From assembly GCA_016801845.1 (NCBI GenBank), contig CM028909.1, forward strand, positions 22,906,813-22,970,812: a stretch of DNA of 64,000 bases. Reading direction: 5' to 3'. Under the pieces are notes generated by a model. The model was not told the origin of the DNA. It did no database searches and saw nothing but the letters and a program-made list of their open reading frames with translations. This DNA comes from Polydactylus sextarius (lineage: Eukaryota; Chordata; Actinopteri; Polynemidae). Of this stretch, positions 47,501 through 59,000 are shown one piece after another; the first letter of the stretch is position 1, and every line of letters starts with the position of its first letter. A program made the translations under genes and the position numbers.

Positions 47501-48350
47501 GACCGAGTCCTTGGCAAACATTGTAACAGAGGCTGAAGCTATAGCAAGTAACGTGGCACAGGTGGCTGATGCTGTAGCAACTATCGCAGCAGAGATGGAG
47601 GCAGTAGTAACAAAGGAGGTTGATACAATTGAAAGAGATGTTTGCAAGGATACAAGTGAGGTTGTGATGAAAACAGAGTCTGAAACATCTGAATTTACAA
47701 AAGACATTGAAATAGTGGTGACTGAGGTGGTCAAAGAGTCAAAGAGTTTGAATACAGGGGTTGTTAATGAGCTCAAACCTGTGTTGACTGAGACTGCTGG
47801 CAATGAATCAGAAGTTATCCCAACGGAGGAGGAACCCAAAGAGACTCAGATTACCGCCACAGAGTTGACTACACAGGCTGAAAGTTTGGCTGCAGAATCT
47901 GTGAAAGATCCTTTAACCACAGAGATTTCTGCCAAGGAAACAGAGGTTATCCCAACAGAGTTTCCCAAGGATGTGGAAGTCCTACTAAGTAAAGTAATCC
48001 CACCAGAAAATGTCACAGAAACTGAAGCCACAGCTTCAGCAACTCAGACAGTGACCAAAGACTTTGCCCAGAAGAGTCTGACTACGGACATTATCAAAGG
48101 ACCTTTATCTACAGAGACTGCCAATGAAGCCCCAGTTCTATCAAACAAGAAGACTGACTTTGTGGCCACAGAAGATGTGAACCCACCTGAGAAGACTGAG
48201 GTTGCTACAAAGGAAGCCATAGAGACTGTCTCTGAGACAAACTCAGCAACCATCCTTAACGTAGAAACCATAGTTGAAACAGACTCTGTTGAGTCAGTAG
48301 CTACCGAGAAACCTGAGAGTATAACCACCGAGGAGTCTGCTGCCCTCTGA
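38505..48350 (+). CDS. atad3: ATPase family AAA domain-containing protein 3, with an unusual C-terminal extension
   Basis: Sixteen exons join in frame to 1387 residues: 38505-38706, 40234-40310, 40411-40512, 40610-40669, 40765-40834, 42499-42664, 42839-42908, 43051-43206, 43852-43908, 44003-44128, 44449-44573, 44789-44840, 44931-45001, 45110-45277, 45595-45703, 45798-48350. Start MSWLFGW and KWSNFDPTGLERAAKAARE are ATAD3 hallmarks. Next come a long charged coiled coil (about 65-230), a membrane segment at about 250-263, Walker A GPPGTGKT (351-358), Walker B LLLFVDEAD (Asp 410, Glu 411) and sensor/Arg-finger blocks (LASNQPEQ, NDRIDEI). The family spans the inner mitochondrial membrane and acts in nucleoid and membrane organisation. 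Known members end soon after the conserved SSEDGVLTEAM helix. Here the last exon runs on for about 810 residues. The core call is secure; the extension being translated is likely from its open frame but unproven. Confidence 0.93.
39492..39665. mobile_element. interspersed repeat of the teleost AGTAAAAGTA type, probably hAT-derived
   Basis: It starts near GTGGTGGAAAGAGTCCTGAAG, continues with repeated words such as AAGTACAAGTACTGG and ACTTAAGTAAAAGTA, and lies in atad3 intron 1. This wording is typical of a very common non-autonomous hAT family in fish as I recall it. The borders are unclear and no target duplication was identified. Confidence 0.45.
41626..41780. mobile_element. 155-bp palindromic hAT-type MITE
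   Basis: Two perfect 57-bp arms (41628-41684 and 41722-41778) flank a 37-nt loop. The right end, read inward, begins CAGGGGTCC; the left begins CTGGGGTCC. An 8-bp duplication ATGTAAAT lies immediately outside (41618-41625 and 41781-41788). CAG-type termini with an 8-bp duplication are the hAT superfamily signature. It lies in atad3 intron 5. Confidence 0.9.
46173..47170 (+). repeat. five in-frame degenerate repeats in the atad3 last exon
   Basis: Copies start at about 46173, 46371, 46587, 46794 and 46983, giving spacings of 198, 216, 207 and 189 bp, all multiples of three. Each encodes a variant of TPTLSEAEPVETIVETA, then VPVVQEVEANKDLTEETLG, a TAVATDTVVPEV stretch and a VKEIKVV stretch. Length change in whole codons, with no stop, argues that selection has kept the frame. 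Confidence 0.9.
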
Positions 48351-48492
48351 CTCCTAGCACTGAAGAAGTAGAGTCCAGTCAAACTGAGAAATCCCCTTCA
48401 AATAAACAGAGTGGAGATGTCAACACAAACCATCAAGACAAGTCCAATCCGACAAAATGATCACTTGGGATTTTTGATGAAATGCTGTTGTC

Positions 48493-48498
48493 AATAAA
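48493..48498 (+). terminator. atad3: putative polyadenylation signal of atad3
   Basis: This is the first AATAAA after the atad3 stop (143 bp downstream), in line with the last exon ending shortly after 48500. Confidence 0.6.
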
Positions 48499-48499
48499 G

Positions 48500-50614
48500 A
48501 GCTGTTATAGCTCAACAGATCTGAAAGAGCTTGAGCTTTAAGTTTCATGGCAGCAGATATTTGCTGATCAGTTCTAGAAATAATTAAAATACACATCTGC
48601 AATAGCATTACCTCTTTAGCATTTCTTAGCAAGAGCAGTGGTGCATTTGACAAATGTCTTTTCACTTATTGTACAGTAACATAGGGTTTGTCAGGACCCT
48701 CGAGATGTTCTGCGGGCCTGGTAGTGTGACACTAAGCTTGCAATAACCCAACTTTTCCAGTAGCCAAGGTTTACCTCTAGCTCTGGTCAGTGTTCTCCAC
48801 TGTTGCTTGTCTGTGACCTTTACTGCACACAAAAATGCATCAACATCAGGTGTAGTTTATATCAGTGCTAAAATGATTAATCAACTAATTAATGACTCAA
48901 CTGCAGCTAGCTTCAGCTTTCTCAGATGTTCAGATCATTCTAGTTTAATACGTTTGGCTTTCAGTGGATAAGGTTGGAGAAGATAAACCATTAAAAGATG
49001 TCAAGTGATGTTGCAGAAAACTGATGGTCATTATTCATTTGAGTTGAGGTGAATATATTCAAAGAATAATTGACATTGTTTTTTTCTGTGGCAGGCAGTA
49101 TCGGTAACTGTCCACGCAGACTGAAGAAGAGTTACATGTATTTACTGAAAAATATCCAACGAAGGTGACAGTATTGTTTTAAATGCCCTCACTGCCTTAA
49201 TGGTGTACCACTGGAGGCCACAGTGGAGAATTTTTCTCAGCAACATCAGGAAGTCATTTGCATTGTTAGTCATTTCTGAAGTGTTGTTAGTCAGCGCTTA
49301 TGAAATTTCTGTTTGAATTTAAAATAAACACAGCTGATGCCGTCAACATGACCTCTCTGTATAATGTGTCTGTTGCTGGAATAACCTCACACTGTGAGAT
49401 GCCTTCTCATCTGTGCACATATGATTGGAATGACACAATCAAACATCAGAGGTCACTGTTGTGCTTCAATGGCACTTTTAATAAAACAGACATTTCATCC
49501 TCACAACAGCAATGTCTGGACAGAGAGGGTGGGGGGGGCTGGGTGAGGGTTCCCTCTGCCGATAGGCTGGTTGCTCCTGATAAGTGAGAGGGAATTGGAT
49601 AAAGAAAATTGAACTGTGCTGTTGAGCACAGTGAGGGGAAGATGGAGAGGGATGTGTGTGTGTCTGTGTGTGTGTGTGTGTGTGTATGTGTGTGTGTGTT
49701 GAACTGACTCATCTTGGCTGGCATTTATTTTTTCTCTTGTGTCGTCTAAAGAATGATAATATAGCGAAGAGAACCCTGACCACAACTGTACACACTCCCC
49801 TCCCCCTCACATATTTACAGAAAAAATTAATACATTCAGTTAATTCACTAAGTAACAAAGCTAATTAATCTGTGTTTTTAGCAGAAATCACATGGTTTCA
49901 CATCCAGTTTTCAGACTCGTCTTCCTGTCCCATTCCTAATCTTTAACCACACAGTCCATCATTAGGTTTTCTACTGACAACCGACTCACACAAAAATCCC
50001 CCCACGCACCCCCCTCTTAAAGACTGTTAAATCCCATTTGTCCATATTTATAATTATTTACAGAAGCAGCAATCTAACTATCACAAAAACCCACCCACCC
50101 ACCAGTCTCATTTCCTCCTCCCTACACCAACAAAGTGTCCCTCCCACCCAATAGAGAAAAAAAATATCATGACACCCATCTTGCCGCCCAGTTCCCACAT
50201 CTGCCCACTGCCCACATCTTACCCTGTTCTAAAAGAGCATGCCAAGTTTAACAATGAACACAGAAAATGTCTATACAGAAAAAACACCCTTAAAAATGTT
50301 TTTTTTTCCTTCCTCCTCCCACAATGGTGGACATGGACATAAGACAAGATTTCAGTGGCAACAAATAATCGTCATCCTGCATTTTTGGGATTTTTTTTAA
50401 GTACTGACAGGGGCCAGGTCAGGTCATAAGAAAGTCCTGTCATGGGGGGTTTACGGGAGCCATGTTATGAAGAGGGAGGGCAGTTTTCCAGGGTCTCTGA
50501 GGCAATAGTTGGCCAATGGACAATTTGGGAAGGGAAGTGAGTGTTTTGGAGGGAAAAGGAGGGGATCTAGTTTTATTTTTTGTTGTGGTTGATTTTGTGG
50601 TTTTGTTTTTAGAG
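48500..50614. other. convergent 3' ends of atad3 (+) and tmem240 (-)
   Basis: No coding exon is seen. A (GT)n microsatellite lies at about 49653-49699. From about 49780 to 50614 the minus strand is rich in G, A and T and probably carries a long tmem240 3' UTR. A plus-strand TTTATT near 49725-49730 could be its polyadenylation signal. Short ORFs here are low-complexity shadows. Confidence 0.4.
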
Positions 50615-52967
50615 TCAGAGGTGACGGGGACTGGGGTGGCCGTTGTGGTAGAGCTTCTGCTTGATGTGGACCATGTTGCCGCTTGAGTCCTCCAGTTGTC
50701 GGAGCTGGGCTCGGCGACGGAGGTCTCGAAGGTTGCAGAACTGGGGCAGCCATGACCAGGACGGGGTATCTGCAAGAAAGAGATAAAAGGCAAATGGCTT
50801 TGAAAGGAAGCAGGTGTTACAGTTGTTAGTGAAGACTTGGTTATGTGTTTGAATTCAGCACCATCTATGAAGCAAAATTTGGGTCAGGTTCCTGAAAATA
50901 GGGTAGAGAATCACAGAGTAACTCCAGGACACTCCAGTGTAACCAGGGCACATTTATTGTTAACCAACACAGAGTCACTGGTGTAGTTGTGCAGTTAGGG
51001 AGAAAAAGTGAATGCAGGCTTTCACAGACACCAAAGCCAAGTATCTATAAGACACACGCATAAGATCAAGACACACAATGGTGTAAAATCCTTCTTAGCC
51101 TGGTTTTCTGGCTCTAAATCCAGTTAGAGGCAGACGGGACACATCAACAACCAGCAGCACAGACAACTAATCTCTGTGCTGTGAACTGCTCTTCTCCAAG
51201 TCCAAGCATCTCTGAAATACTCAGGTTCTTTTGGAGTGTGCATGAATAATTTAGGTTGATGTTGGTTTGTCAATCTGTCCCAATCCATGATGCAATTTGT
51301 TATTGTGCTCAGTTTCACCAGATAGGTGATAAGTCCCACTTATCTATAAGTCTGAGCTTAATGTGTTTTAAGTAAATCCATAATTACATTAAATAATTAC
51401 ATAATTACATTACATAATTACATAAATACATTTAAAGATGCAGAAAATGCAAAGTCAAGTTAAACCAAGAAATGACCCACCATAAGACACCTTGTGGTTT
51501 TTGTACTGCACAGTGCAGTGCATAAAAGTGAGTTATTAGCTCCATACGGACCTCGAACTGGAAAAGCTGATGTGTAATATGTCTTTTAGCCACTAGCTTT
51601 ATCATAGCTGTAATGACTTTTAATTCTGGGAAGTAGGGGTGAACTTTTTACAGTGGGGACAGAGTGACAGAGACGAGATAAAAGCTTGGGACAATGAAAT
51701 ATTGGATGAGAATGGTGAATGGCACCAATCTCTCCAAGTGCACCGTGGCGTTGCCCTTGATTCTTCACGACTGTGTGTAGGTGGGCTGTTGCACACATGA
51801 CTGGGTATTATTTCTCTACAGTCAGAGGGATATTATAGGTAAGGTTAAAGCTAAACACTCATATTATTTATAGTGTAAAATATGTTAGTCTGCAGCTACA
51901 GTGCAATACTGCACACACAGAATACACTGGCTGCACAATGGAAAGGATGACCTGCCGTGAAATCAGTGACTGTCTGCAAGAGGAGTGGGATTTCATGAAT
52001 GTGTACTGTGTAACGTGTAGAGGAGAATGGCGGCGCAGACATTTGTGCTTGTTGGGTTATAAAGTGGAGCCGGTGAGGCAGAGTGAGGTCCACAGAGACA
52101 GCAGAGAGAGAGAGAGAGAGAGAGGGAGAGCCCCAGACAGCAAACCCAGTGGCAAATGGCTCTGCTCGAGGATGAGCGAGTGAAGGGGTGGTGGTGGTGT
52201 TGCTGCTGCTGGTGGTGGTGGTGTAGTTGGGGAGGAGGGGGTGAGGTGTTGGGTGGAGGGGAGGTGAGGAGGGAGGGAGAGGGAGAGTTATTTATAGCTG
52301 TGAATGGGTGTGCTGTCCACAAGGACTGCTCTGAAGGGTATCCAAAGGAAAAGGGGCAATGAAGACAGGTTTTTCTCATTTGAATAAAGGGATGAAGATG
52401 GAGTCGAGAGAATTGATAATGCAAAAGCAGAAAATCGGATGCGAAGACACAATTGCTCTTTTGGCAGGGGGAGAGAAAAGAAGAAGGGGGGGGGGGGGGT
52501 GTTAACGCTAAACGCTAAGTCATCGTTTTCTCATTTTTCCAGATCATTTTTGTGTTTCTCTTTCCCAAGTGGCTTTTAATTTTAAAAAAAATTTAAAAAA
52601 AAAGTTGCAATGGCCATGTCAGATATTCACAGCACATCTGTGATAAGGAAAAAAAAAGTTGCAGCAGGAAGCGTTGTAAAGGAAATGGCCAGGAGGAGAT
52701 TCAATAAGTAAAGAGGGAGGGGAGAGGGAGGAGCTAGAGATGGAATTAGGAGGAGAAAAAAAGCAATGAAATCAACGTGCATCTCAATGCACTGTCTCTC
52801 TCTCTCTATCTGTGTGTGTGTGTGTGTGTGTGTGTTTCTCACTTGCCATTCCAGCTGCTCTCTCTCCTTCTATTTATAGCTCTGGCAGAGAGAATGTGTG
52901 TATGTGTGTGTAAGTGGGGGGTTGGGGGATATGACAGCATCTCCATCCTGCACCTCCAACACACACA

Positions 52968-53002
<35 letters not shown>

Positions 53003-56000
53003 CCTCCCCCGCCCTGTCAGCCTCACCTTCACTCCTCATCTCAGGGAGGCTAAACGAGTCTGACCTAGCATCGACGTCACAGCCGACACACACACACACA
53101 CACGCACACACACACACACGCACACACACACGCACACACTCACACACACACACACACTCACAGTGAGGGGATATTCCCTCACAGCATAAAAGAAGAATCC
53201 TATACCCCCCACTCTATAACTGCCTCTAATGAATATGGATGTTCCCCTCCTCACTGGCTGTTTTTTCATGATGATGTATTTTACACTGTTGTAGTAATAC
53301 ACTGGAGAAAACCGCTGCTGCAAAAACCTTCCACACTTCTGTGCAAGACAGCAGCCTGCAAGTGTAAAAGCTTGTATAATTCAAGAACCTTGTTAATTGT
53401 AGCTGCAGCTAAAGAAAAGGCAAAAAATCCAAATATCATGTGATGTTTTCTATCCTAAAAACCCAGATTATTGCACTTTGAAATAACTTCTTAGTGATAG
53501 CCGCCATTCTTTGATCATGGCTTTTTACTTTCCCATCTTTTGCCTGAGGAGCTTTTCCATGGCGGTCCAAGTATCCAGGTCACATATCACCTACTTTAGC
53601 ATTGTCTTTAAAACTGAGGATCCAGGCCACCTCCACAACACAGGCCGAGTGCCACACAGCACAGAGAGCACACACGATATTCAATCCGAGTTCCTCCAAA
53701 TATAACCAACAGCTCTGGTTATTGTCAGAGTCTCTAAATTTAGCCAATGTGTGCCAACAGAATAAAACACAAACTATCAGTGTTTCCCCTCCTAGATTTC
53801 AATCCTGGCATGGTCTAAGAGCCTGTACAACGGTCACGACTACAAGAAACTAAAACAGTGTAATTGAAGATGCTAATACTGAGCTCATCAGTGACTATGG
53901 TGTCGGTGCTGGTGCCGGAGACGAGTCCCCTGCGTTGTTGGTGGTTGTTGTCTCTTCAACAAAGTGCCAGACTATGAGGGATTTCATACTGTCATGTCAC
54001 GATTTCACACATGCGTTTAAATGCTGGCTTAGCCTTAATGTAACCAAAGGTTTTTTTTTATTTCTTGTCTTGCACAACAACACAAGCCAAATGATAGTCG
54101 CAAACTACACGCCACACGGCCTGTCTCATTAAACCTGCTGCATTCCTTTTCTTGTACTAAAACAACACGCATCCTTCATCTGTCTGGGGGAGATGGTACG
54201 AGAAATGAAAGAGGTATTTCAGGAAGAGAGAGAGAGAAAGAATGAGAGGGTGCCGACAGGAGACAGGAAATTAAGGAGCAACTATCACACGCAGTTGGAT
54301 TTAAACACATGGTATGTGGGAATGTAGCTTTCACTACAGCACAGCAGATGGTGGGAGTGAAGCCATTTCTGAATCTGTTTCCTGGGCCTGGTTTGAACCA
54401 GTCTCACTGGCTGTTTGTTTAATGCAAGTGACAGCCTGGTCAGTTTTCAGGTAGTACTGCATATTAATTCACTTTATGTTCAGTGAAACATTAATTGGGA
54501 TGCATGGGATGTGCACTTATATTCATATATGTATATATGCATGGAGATTATACATATTTCTGGTTATTACTTTCTGTTAAATTTAATCCACATCTTACTC
54601 ATCTTAACCTACATTCTCACCTTTTATTCTTTGTCATATAACTGTGTAGACGCTCCCATTTACATAATGAGCAACACTGAGTTTCCACATCATCTGAATG
54701 ACACTGGATTGAAGCAGGAAAACAATGCAAACATACAGAAATCAGACACGTAACACAGCACAGTTCAAACTGCGGTCTTCTTGCTGTGATGTAACAGTGC
54801 TAACCACTAATCAATGATTTGGGTGGACACTTGTTGAAGTCATACAGATGCTTTTGAGTCATGTCAAGTCATATTATTAGCTGTGTTAAAGACTCAGCAC
54901 ACGTACACTGTGAACTAACAAAGGCGAATTCAAATATATTGGCTTTTCAGGGCTGGATCAGGTTTTTTTTTAGACAGATAGCTTTTTTGGGGTGGTTTAT
55001 CACTGGTTGTTGTGAAGAGCTGATCAGCACACTGTTGGTTTACACAACTGTTTCAATATGGTTCAAGTCATATATGTTGACTGGATCCAGGTCTGTGTGA
55101 CAAGTCTACATATGTACCAACAGCACTGTAAACAACACAGGCAAATAAGCACATTCTTTATGTGGTCTGTCTCAGCTGAATTCAAGAACAAAAGGTACTG
55201 TACTGTCTCTGCCAACACTTAAAAGCAGAGGAATGATTACTTTTAATTTTCTGATAGAGCGTCAACGTCATACCTGCCACCTCATATGCTGTTTGCACTC
55301 AATTTAAGCAGGTTTCCCGGTCCTCGGCCCGACGTAACAGGCAGTGTGGCCAAATGTGGTACAGACACAGCCATTCTTTTTGTTTAATGATGTCTGAGTC
55401 TGGTGACCTCATGTAAATCCTCACATAGCTCCATCCACCTTCAACCTGAGAGGAGGACCACCTTGCAAGAATAAACACATGTGATGGTGCGCAGGGATTT
55501 AAGATCTCAGTGGGCTGAGTCACACAAAGCCTTTTTATTTTTTTCACTGTCTCCAAAGCACATGTGTAAATAATAAAATGAATGATGGCTGAATTCCATT
55601 TAGCTGCTTCAGTCTCAAGGTCCTTGTATTGTTCGTACTGACTCACAATCATAACATCATGAGTTCCTGGCACACTTCGGTAGAACCGAGCCATAGTTAA
55701 TGGTATTACTGACACCTGTGCTTTTCATACCATGACTAGTCAAAATGCCCGCTGTGGAAAAAGGCCTATATAACACCCTATATAATCGCCTCTGTGACTC
55801 AGGCTGTCTGTGTAAATGGGTCAACACACATTATCCTGGTTCCCAGTCTTCAGTGCAGGTTTTACACTGTTCATCTTGTGTCTACAAAGAGTGTAACACA
55901 GGGGTGATTGCTCTGAGACAACAAGGGAAGCCAAAATTCCTCTAACATTTCACACAATAAATGCTAAAATATGCACTGTTGAATTTATGTTAAATTGGGA

Positions 56001-59000
56001 TTGACATTATGTTAAAACTAAAAGCATCCTAGAATGTGTTTAAGTTAGTCTTAGTCTTTTTGTCCAGCGCAATTTTCCAATGATTTTGAATGTGCAGCAC
56101 TGTGTATGAAACCTCATTGATGGTGAGTTTCTACGGGTTTCTATACAATGTTTTTTTTAAATGCAGCGAAGCCAGGTGGTGATTGGATAAAAAATCGCCA
56201 TTCCCTTTGAAGCCAGGCTTCACTGGGGGTGAATGGAGCAGTGGGATGGTCATGAAGCCAGGCCTTCACATGATGATTGGTGGAGCTGTCTAAAAGGCTG
56301 AACCCCTTCTGATTGGCAGGGATTTGGAAACAAACATCAGCATCAGAGTGAAGTAGATTGAGTCCCTAGTGGATTTCCCAGAGTGAAGTTGTGGATAGGA
56401 TACATAAGATACATATAGGATAGAATAGGAGACATTTTATAATGTACAGCCTAAATGAGCTTCCCCTGTTTGAAAAGCCAGCAGCCACCACTGGTATAAC
56501 AGATTTCTATAATAAGTACACAATTTCTGTAGGATATGGTTTGACATCTTTGGGAATAAACTCAAGATTTTTTTTTTTTAGTCACATGAAAAAAAAAATG
56601 CTGTTTTCTCTCATGACTGTGTATAAACTATAGAGCTAAAGGCAGCAAGTAGGTAGTCTAAAAGAAACATCAAGAACCGCAGCTCAATAATTAATATGTT
56701 GATATCCTATTTGGTTACAAATGATAAGTTGTGTTTTTTTAGTGGAGTTAACATGCGGAAGCTATTTCCTGACCTTGTCTATCGTGAGTTGTGTGTCTAG
56801 TCATTAGCGTTAAGTTTCTGGCAACTTAACGTTAGATTTACTGCACCAAAAATAAACAGTTTCACATCCTGTGACCTCTGATTGGCCTTTAACAGAACGG
56901 ATTATATATATGAGTATTTGAATAAATCTCTGTAGGTATCGATGATGAGGTGCTAGACTGCTTCACATCTGATAAAACTGTGAACACTTTTTTGTGGCGT
57001 TCCCCAAGGCTCCATCTGGGGTGCCTGATTATTCTCTATTTATATACAGTCCTTGGGGAATATCATCCACAGACAAAATTAATTCCACTGTCATGCAGCT
57101 GACACACTGTTTTCAAGCTTAATAAAGCCTTGTACCACACATGTATCCTGCACTGTGTCGCGTCTCATTCATCATACAAACTAAATATCAAAAATATTCC
57201 TGCCTCAAAGATCTTGTTTCTTCCTATTCTTCTACTGACACTCAACATCCTCTGTGTTGTGAAGAGAGCTTATCATCAGTCACAAAGAAGCTAAAAAATC
57301 TTAGGTCTGTCATTAGATGTTTAAGAGGTGTAATCATGTTTTATTTAACTTGATGTTTTTTTCTCTTACTTACTGACCTGGAGAAGGTCAGTTATACTTT
57401 AGTCTCCACCAGGATTGATTGTTATGATGTGCTTGTGGTCTTAGTAGGAGAAGTATCAACAGACTACAGTTATTACTCGTGGCCTAATCACGCTCTCTGA
57501 GAGAAGTGGCCAAATCACTTAAATCCTTGTCCCCCCTCCACAGACTGCCTGTCAATTTTAGAGCAGATTTTAATGTTTTAAGTCAGCTTATTTGTGTGAT
57601 TTGTCAGCCCCACCTTACTGCTGCTTGACATCCTCTCTCAGAGTTGCTATGATGATCTCTATATCTCTCTTCATCGCAGTGGGAGACCCATGTTTACCCT
57701 CCAGGCGTATCTTGCCATGGTGGTCCGAGCCTGAGGATCTCAGGCTTGTGAATTCAGCATTTTTTCTTTGAAAAACTTCCTCAAAAGTCACTTTCATCTT
57801 CAGCATAATTCTGAACAGACTAGTTTTTATTCATAAAAAAATGACTTTGCAACTGTTTTTCATCAGTACTATTGAAAAGTTGGTGCTTAACATACACTCA
57901 TCACCACCACATATTGCCAGGCAGGTATTTAGAGCAATGAATGCTATGATCCCAAATGTATTTTAAGGTTTTGACAGTTTTTTCTTTGGCTAACTTGATG
58001 ACTCGCCTGTGAAGCTATTCTTAGACTTCTCACTTTGGTTTAAGTCAACCAATTATTAATTGGGTGTTACATCATCTCCATTATTTTAATTCACATTAAT
58101 ATTCTACTTCACTTTGCTGAAATGCTGGTTCCCAATGAGATCATTTCATGTTTTACTTACTACTATACATAATACAACAGTTAGCAGAGAACTACATCGA
58201 AACTGGTTTAAAAATAATAAAGATCTGATATTTAATCCAAATAATTTCTGATGAATATTTCAACCAAATATATATAAGGTGATTCTGTTTGACAGCCGCT
58301 GCCAGGACAAAGCAGTCAAATCCGGATTTTAATCTTTTTTTTTTTTTTTTTTTTTTTGGCTTTTTTTTTTTTTTTTTTTTTTACCAACACCTACTTCTAC
58401 AACTGTGTTGCTTTTAGCATTACATTTCTATTCTGCATATGTATAAATATTATCATTTCCAACACTCTTCTTTTAAAGCACTTGTCCTTTAGTGTGTCTG
58501 TGTTATTACAGCTTTCGGTACTCTATGTATTTTTGTTGTTGTCTTATTAGATCATTTGGAGCTTAATATATTCGGATCATGGTAATGATGCTTAATGGTG
58601 GTGCTATTATGTCAGCATATGACTACTGCTGTTTCCTGCAAAACAAATTAAGGAGCTTATTAGTGAAATAAGGTTTAAGGTGTTCAGGCTTTCCAAAAGA
58701 GAAGACAGCTATTTAAATTTAGTTTCGCCACTACTGGTAGCCTACGTCTGAGTCATCACACAGTTGGAAGGTTTAGCTGTGATTTTCCAAGAGGTCGCAG
58801 TAAACTGTGAAAAAAAATCTGTGACAAGAGCCAAAAATGGGCCAAGCAATGGGGGAAGGTCATTTTCCAGAACTCCACCAACTGCTGTGTTAACCTGGCA
58901 AGCACTTCCACACACAGATACATGGTGGGTACAAGTTATTTCTGCATACAAGCATTTTGATAAGAAAATGTGTTGCCGCAATTCTTGCTCTGAATTGCAG

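Noticed and set aside
46256..47839. Long antisense open frames (296, 87 and 114 codons) opposite the atad3 last exon
   Set aside because: They are mirror images of the Thr/Val/Glu repeats, Ser/Thr/Val-rich without domains or splice context, so they are shadows of the sense frame.
50440..50793. Ser/Thr/Pro-rich minus-strand ORFs at the tmem240 last exon
   Set aside because: They are alternate frames; the real frame ends at 50615 with the conserved PSPRHL terminus.
52777..53323. Several ORFs with CVCV or THTH repeats
   Set aside because: They are pure products of GT/CA microsatellites.
57615..57806. Minus-strand 63-codon ORF
   Set aside because: It is antisense to a decayed LINE and the flanking DNA, with no independent support.
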